From Anisus vortex (lineage: Eukaryota > Mollusca > Gastropoda > Planorbidae), in contig OX421495.1 of assembly GCA_949126835.1 (NCBI GenBank), positions 30,098,171 through 30,162,170 on the forward strand: a stretch of DNA of 64,000 nucleotides, read 5' to 3'. Positions 59,974 to 64,000 of the stretch are shown here, in pieces; the stretch's first letter is position 1, and the number at the start of each line of letters is the position of its first letter. Under the pieces are notes generated by a model. It ran no database searches, was not told where the DNA came from, and was given only the letters and a program-made list of their open reading frames with translations. The position numbers and the translations under genes are program-made.

Positions 59974-61988
59974 GGGGACGTCCATTAATTACGTCAACAA
60001 ATAGGGGGAAGGGGGGTCTGAAAAAGTTCGACAAATGTTGACAAGGGGGAGGGAGGGGAGGTCAAGAAAAATTGACGTCAACAATGTTTACTTTTTTATG
60101 AAATAAATTATAATGATACAAATTCATTACAAAATTCTACATTGTCCTGTTCAACTTACATAGATAACATGTAAAAACATGATTTTACGTTAATACAAAT
60201 ATATCAATTATGGAAAATACAGTTGAACTGTCCTTTTTTGTGTCCATCTTGCTAGTTTGTAGATCTATGTATGGGTGGACAATAATGCAAAGTGACCGAC
60301 CAATTGAAGAAAACCTCACCTTCGCTGTCTAGCGTACAGTTGCCAGACACATGGGTGTCAAAAGGAGGACACCGAGAGACAAAAAGGAGGACATTGTGTT
60401 TCAATTGCATAGTTTCGCATTTAGACCGCAATCAGTATAATTTTATTACAAGAGCTGCCACTAAGTTTAAATGTGTATTGGTAAACTGAGCAAGAAACAG
60501 TTTTGTTAAAAATAACATATAAATTCAATGTAGGCTGATGGGCAGCTTGCATTTGGTTGGGCAACTTTAAAGCTCATGCAAGAGTGTTTAAAAAAGGATA
60601 ATTCTTTTCTTGTACAAATGATCACCTGTTTATTAATTATACTCTTAAACATGTTCATACTATTTTTTTTATTATTTGTCGTTATGCACACAAAACATAA
60701 ATTATTGCAAAAGCCGGACATTTAAAAGGTTTTGTGCTTTGCCTGCTGGGCGGAGGACAAGAGTCTAGAAAGAAGGACATGTCCTCCTTTTGCCGGACGT
60801 CTGGTAACCCTAGTCTGGCGAGACATGGTGGCTGGAATAACAAACATAAGACATAAACACACCAACAAACTGTCTGCAGAGAACGTTCAGAAACCCATTT
60901 TTTTGTTTTGCCGCTCAGTACATCTAAATTAGGCGCCAGAGATTGGCGTTCATTATGTAAGCCATGTAAGCGATGGCTGGGATTGGCAATAAAACTAAAA
61001 ATAACAATAGGCCCTCTCTGAGACCATAAGTAATATTTGCAAAGCATTGAATGAAGTGTATAGTGTGAAACGCCAACATGGTTATTTAAAAATATTTCTT
61101 TCATTCAAATTATTCGTGGCCCACCACATGAAGTACGAAATACTTAGCCTCCCTTATATCCTTTTAAATACCTAATTCTGATATATAGACTAATATATTT
61201 TTGCTGACTACGATATAAATAGGTGAAACGTTAAAATTAGGTCGATTATGCTACATATATCTATTTAGTAATTTTTAACTTTTAATTTCTAATTTTCTGG
61301 AAAAATTGTATGAGGTAAAAATATCTTACAATAAAATATATAAGAATCAGTGACGTTGCCAGTAGGCCTACTGCAAGAAGTGGGTGGCAAATAGTGCAAG
61401 GTAGGAGAGGTAGGAGACAGGAAAGGCAACAACCGTGTGTATAATGTGTGAGTGTGTGGACAATAGGCCTAATGCAAGAAGGTATGGTGAACATAATATA
61501 GTTAAAGTAGAAGGCTAATTAACAACTGATGTACAATTTTCCCTTAAACTATTTGACAATTAACATTGTACCAAAAGCTCATTAGTAAAAAGGTAAAATA
61601 ATAAAAGATTAAATATTAAGATCTATATGAAAATCATTGAAAAGAACAATGTTAAACAAAAAGGAAAGAAATATGTTAAAATCTTCGGATTGGAAAAAAA
61701 TGTGGGAGGGGCTACGCCTATGAGAGTTATAGTCAATTTGAAATCTTTCAAACAAGTTTTAAAATGTAGTACAATTAATTATAGTATAGACCTTTCCGTT
61801 TGAATTATATTTTAAACATAAAAGCCAGCGTCAAAAATTGTGTTACTTGTTTTAAGGGGGGGGGGAACAAATTGTTGGCGTAATTATATAGGGAGGGGTC
61901 TCTGAAAGTTTGACAGTTGTTGACAAGGGGGAGGGTGGAGGTAAAAAAAACGCCTAAAAAATTGTTTACGTAATTAATGGCCGTCCCC
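59974..61988. mobile_element. Harbinger-like DNA element (2.0 kb)
   Basis: The left end GGGGACGTCCATTAATTACG is inverted at the right end (CGTAATTAATGGCCGTCCCC). Both are flanked by TTA (59971-59973, 61989-61991). Subterminal GTTGACAAGGGGGAGGG occurs near both ends. A 3-bp TTA duplication suits PIF/Harbinger. No transposase was recognised. A hAT MITE is nested inside. Confidence 0.7.
60335..60812 (-). mobile_element. hAT MITE related to the element at 19058-22861
   Basis: The right end GACGTCTGGTAACCCTA and GGACATGTCCTCCTTTTGCC are the reverse complement of the left end at 19058. The left end has CAGTTGCCAGACACATGGGT. The flanking 8-mers GTCTAGCG and GTCTGGCG differ at one base. 478 bp, no coding. 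Confidence 0.82.
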
Positions 61989-62056
61989 TTATATTTCTAA
62001 AATAAAGTTTATATTTAATCACACTGTGAGCCACATAAAGAAGACATTCCATGATC

Positions 62057-62608
62057 ACAATAAAGAACTCTGTTTGACATGTTCAATTTAACACATCATG
62101 TCACAATAAAGAACTCTGTTTGACATGTTGAATTTGACACATCATGTTACAATAAAGAACTCTGTTTGACATGTTGAATTTGACACATCATGTTACAATA
62201 AAGAACTCTGTTTGACATGTTGAATTTGACACATCATGTTACAATAAAGAACTATGTTTGACATGTTGAATTTGAAACATCATGTTACAATAAAGAACTC
62301 TGTTTGACATGTTGAATTTGACACATCATGTTACAATAAAGAACTCTGTTTGACATGTTGAATTTGACACATCATGTTACAATAAAGAACTCTGTTTGAC
62401 AAGTTGAATTTGACACATCATGTTACAATAAAGAACTATGTTTGACATGTTGAATTTGACACATCATGTTACAATAAAGAACTCTGTTTGACATGTTGAA
62501 TTTGACACATCATGTTACAATAAAGAACTCTGTTTGACATGTTGAATTTGACACATCATGTTACAATAAAGAACTCTGTTTGACATGTTGAATTTGACAC
62601 ATCATGTT
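62057..62608. repeat. 46-bp minisatellite, 12 copies
   Basis: The unit includes AATAAAGAACTCTGTTTGAC and ATGTTGAATTTGACACATC. Very uniform. It carries an AATAAA in every unit, upstream of the DAAM coding start on the same strand. Confidence 0.97.
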
Positions 62609-63195
62609 TACCAGAATTTTATTTATTTTATTTCCTGGTAAATTTGCCTCTAGCAATAATAATAAATGGGGAAAATGCATGAATAGATAAATGTTTACTT
62701 TAGAAAATATCCGGGAATAACTCACGACGCATTTTTTAAATGTAAATTTTAAATCAAGTTTTAACAATAAAACTATATTGTCCTTCATATTTACACAGGG
62801 AGAACAAATCTTTCTATGGGGAAAGTCATTTTCATTTTCTATGCACGATTGTTTTAATATAATATAAAATTGTTTTAATAATCATAAAAGGCACATTTTG
62901 GCTTGCTGTTTGCCTACAGTGCATAATAAAACATATAAATTCTAATAACAGTTAAACAATTGAGAATTGAAATAAATAATTCACACGCATTCAGAAATCG
63001 TTGGTTCTGGCTAGAAAAAAAGCTGCTAGATGAAGGGACACTTGGATAGATTTCTTGCTGATTATATTTCATAATTATATTGTAAGCCCTGAGAGAAAAC
63101 AGGGGTGTTTAGTGTTTAATTAAATACCAACAAATTGTTGAATTGAGATGATGTGGTGAATATATATTTTTAATATGTTCTTTATTTTTTTCTAG
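62609..63195 (+). other. Intron or upstream sequence before the DAAM coding exon
   Basis: AT-rich. It ends in a pyrimidine-rich acceptor, TTTATTTTTTTCTAG at 63181-63195, implying at least one upstream non-coding exon for DAAM. Confidence 0.7.
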
Positions 63196-63211
63196 AGGAG
63201 GTCACTAGGTC
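63196..63211 (+). other. DAAM 5' untranslated segment with in-frame stop
   Basis: 16 nt between the acceptor and the ATG. A TAG at 63206-63208 is in frame with the ATG, which fixes 63212 as the first possible start in this exon. Confidence 0.75.
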
Positions 63212-63373
63212 ATGCCTGCCAGGCAGGGGCTATGCTGGTGTCTTGGGGGCAGTCCCCGGCCCCCAGAAATCAAACATGGGCTGGATATCGCGGCCCCGCT
63301 TCAGCCGGTCTCACTGGACATACCAATGCCAAGTGACGAGGCTGAGTTGAATACAAGATTTGAAGAGCTAGTG
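63212..63373 (+). CDS. DAAM: DAAM-type formin, first coding exon (continues past right edge)
   Basis: 54 codons, from ATG at 63212 to a strong donor GTG|GTGAGT at 63374. The protein begins MPARQGLCWCLGGSPRPPEI, then has PMPSDEAELNTRFEELV. From family knowledge this is the layout of DAAM N-termini: a short cysteine-containing start, PPEI, a variable linker, then MPxxxELxxxFxELV just before the GTPase-binding domain. DAAM proteins are diaphanous-related formins that nucleate and elongate actin filaments and act with Dishevelled and Rho in planar polarity signalling. The GBD, FH3, FH1 and FH2 domains would be encoded by exons right of the window. It diverges from KIF6, as human DAAM2 does. Whether this single mollusc gene matches DAAM1 or DAAM2 cannot be judged. 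Confidence 0.85.
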
Positions 63374-64000
63374 GTGAGTGGATCATTAACTATTTCAACA
63401 ATTAGTGTTTAGTACAGAACTATTGGAACAATAAATGTGTTTAGTACAGAATTATTTAAACAATTAGTGTTTAGTACAAAGCTAATGGAACAATAAATGT
63501 GCTTAGTACAGAGCTATTGGAACAATTCGTGTTTAGTACAGACTTAACAATTTGAAATTTAAAATGTTTATTACATAATTAATAATTTGAATATTAAGTG
63601 CTTATCACAGAATAAACAATATGAACATAAGGGTTAATCACAGAATTAACAATTTGAACATTAAATATTTATTACAGAATTTACAATTCGAACATTAAGT
63701 TTTTATCACAGGATTAACTTTTTGAACTAGTAGACTAGTGTTTAGTTAGTTTAGTACAATATGTAGGTATTCATTTTAACATTATTTTTAAAATACCAAC
63801 GTTTATAAGAATTATAATTAACGTGCATAATCAAAATGTTTAGATAAATTTGATTTTTAAATGATAGGCCTATATATATTAATATATATTTATAAATAGT
63901 AGCTTATCAAGAGAGGGGCGCGTGGGGCTGCTGCCTGAAGCGCCAAAGTTTTTATTGGCGCTAAACGGACACTTTTTTAAACTTCGTATACCTTTTTTTA
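63374..64000 (+). other. Start of DAAM intron with degenerate repeats
   Basis: Loose copies of AATTAGTGTTTAGTACAGA at 63395-63545, fading into AACAATTTGAACATTAA repeats to about 63725. No second exon is visible before the edge. Confidence 0.7.

Noticed and set aside
60682..61104. 140-residue minus-strand frame
   Set aside because: Runs from a hAT MITE into its flank. No family features; the cysteine-proline part is MITE terminal sequence.

Overview
The window reads as nuclear DNA of an AT-rich invertebrate, most likely a gastropod mollusc. That placement is inferred from the overall look (frequent TAGGCCTA and TCTAGATCTAGA motifs, tRNA-derived SINEs, many hAT, Tigger and LTR elements) and from spliced, animal-type genes; no species is claimed. 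Nothing bacterial is present.

Two real host genes lie at the two ends, pointing away from each other. On the minus strand, positions 7458 to 152 hold the first five coding exons (132 codons) of a kinesin-9 motor of the KIF6 type, from the start codon through the P-loop; the rest lies beyond the left edge. On the plus strand, 63212-63373 is the first coding exon of a DAAM-type formin, with the rest beyond the right edge. In human, KIF6 and DAAM2 are also neighbours in divergent orientation on 6p21.2, so this looks like an old gene pair kept in mollusc and vertebrate, here separated by about 56 kb.

Almost everything between and inside these genes is repeat. Tandem arrays fill about 35 percent of the window (my addition of array lengths): more than 20 unrelated minisatellites with units of 16 to 71 bp, the largest being 4.9 kb (23-bp unit), 2.8 kb (28-bp), 2.2 kb (37-bp), 1.9 kb (24-bp) and 1.7 kb (44-bp). 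Several sit inside DNA transposons; the 44-bp array grew out of the coding sequence of a Tigger transposase. Arrays whose unit is a multiple of three produce long open frames that are not genes.

Mobile elements with visible ends: a hAT element in KIF6 intron 1 (3668-6187, 8-bp target duplication), a hAT MITE (6320-6564), a degraded LTR element (9326-10938), a hAT relic (14825-15788), a hAT inserted inside another hAT (19058-22861 inside 18923-24504, both with 8-bp duplications), a Tigger blown up to 7.3 kb by two arrays (41776-49104), a complete LTR retrotransposon (52152-59566) and a Harbinger-like element carrying a nested MITE (59974-61988).

The most unusual item is the complete LTR element. 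Its pol frame is intact and ordered protease, integrase, reverse transcriptase, RNase H. That is a Ty3/gypsy-type enzyme set in the Ty1/copia order, the hallmark of the Gmr1-like group. Its two 1089-bp LTRs differ at only about four positions and it has a perfect 5-bp target duplication, so it is young.
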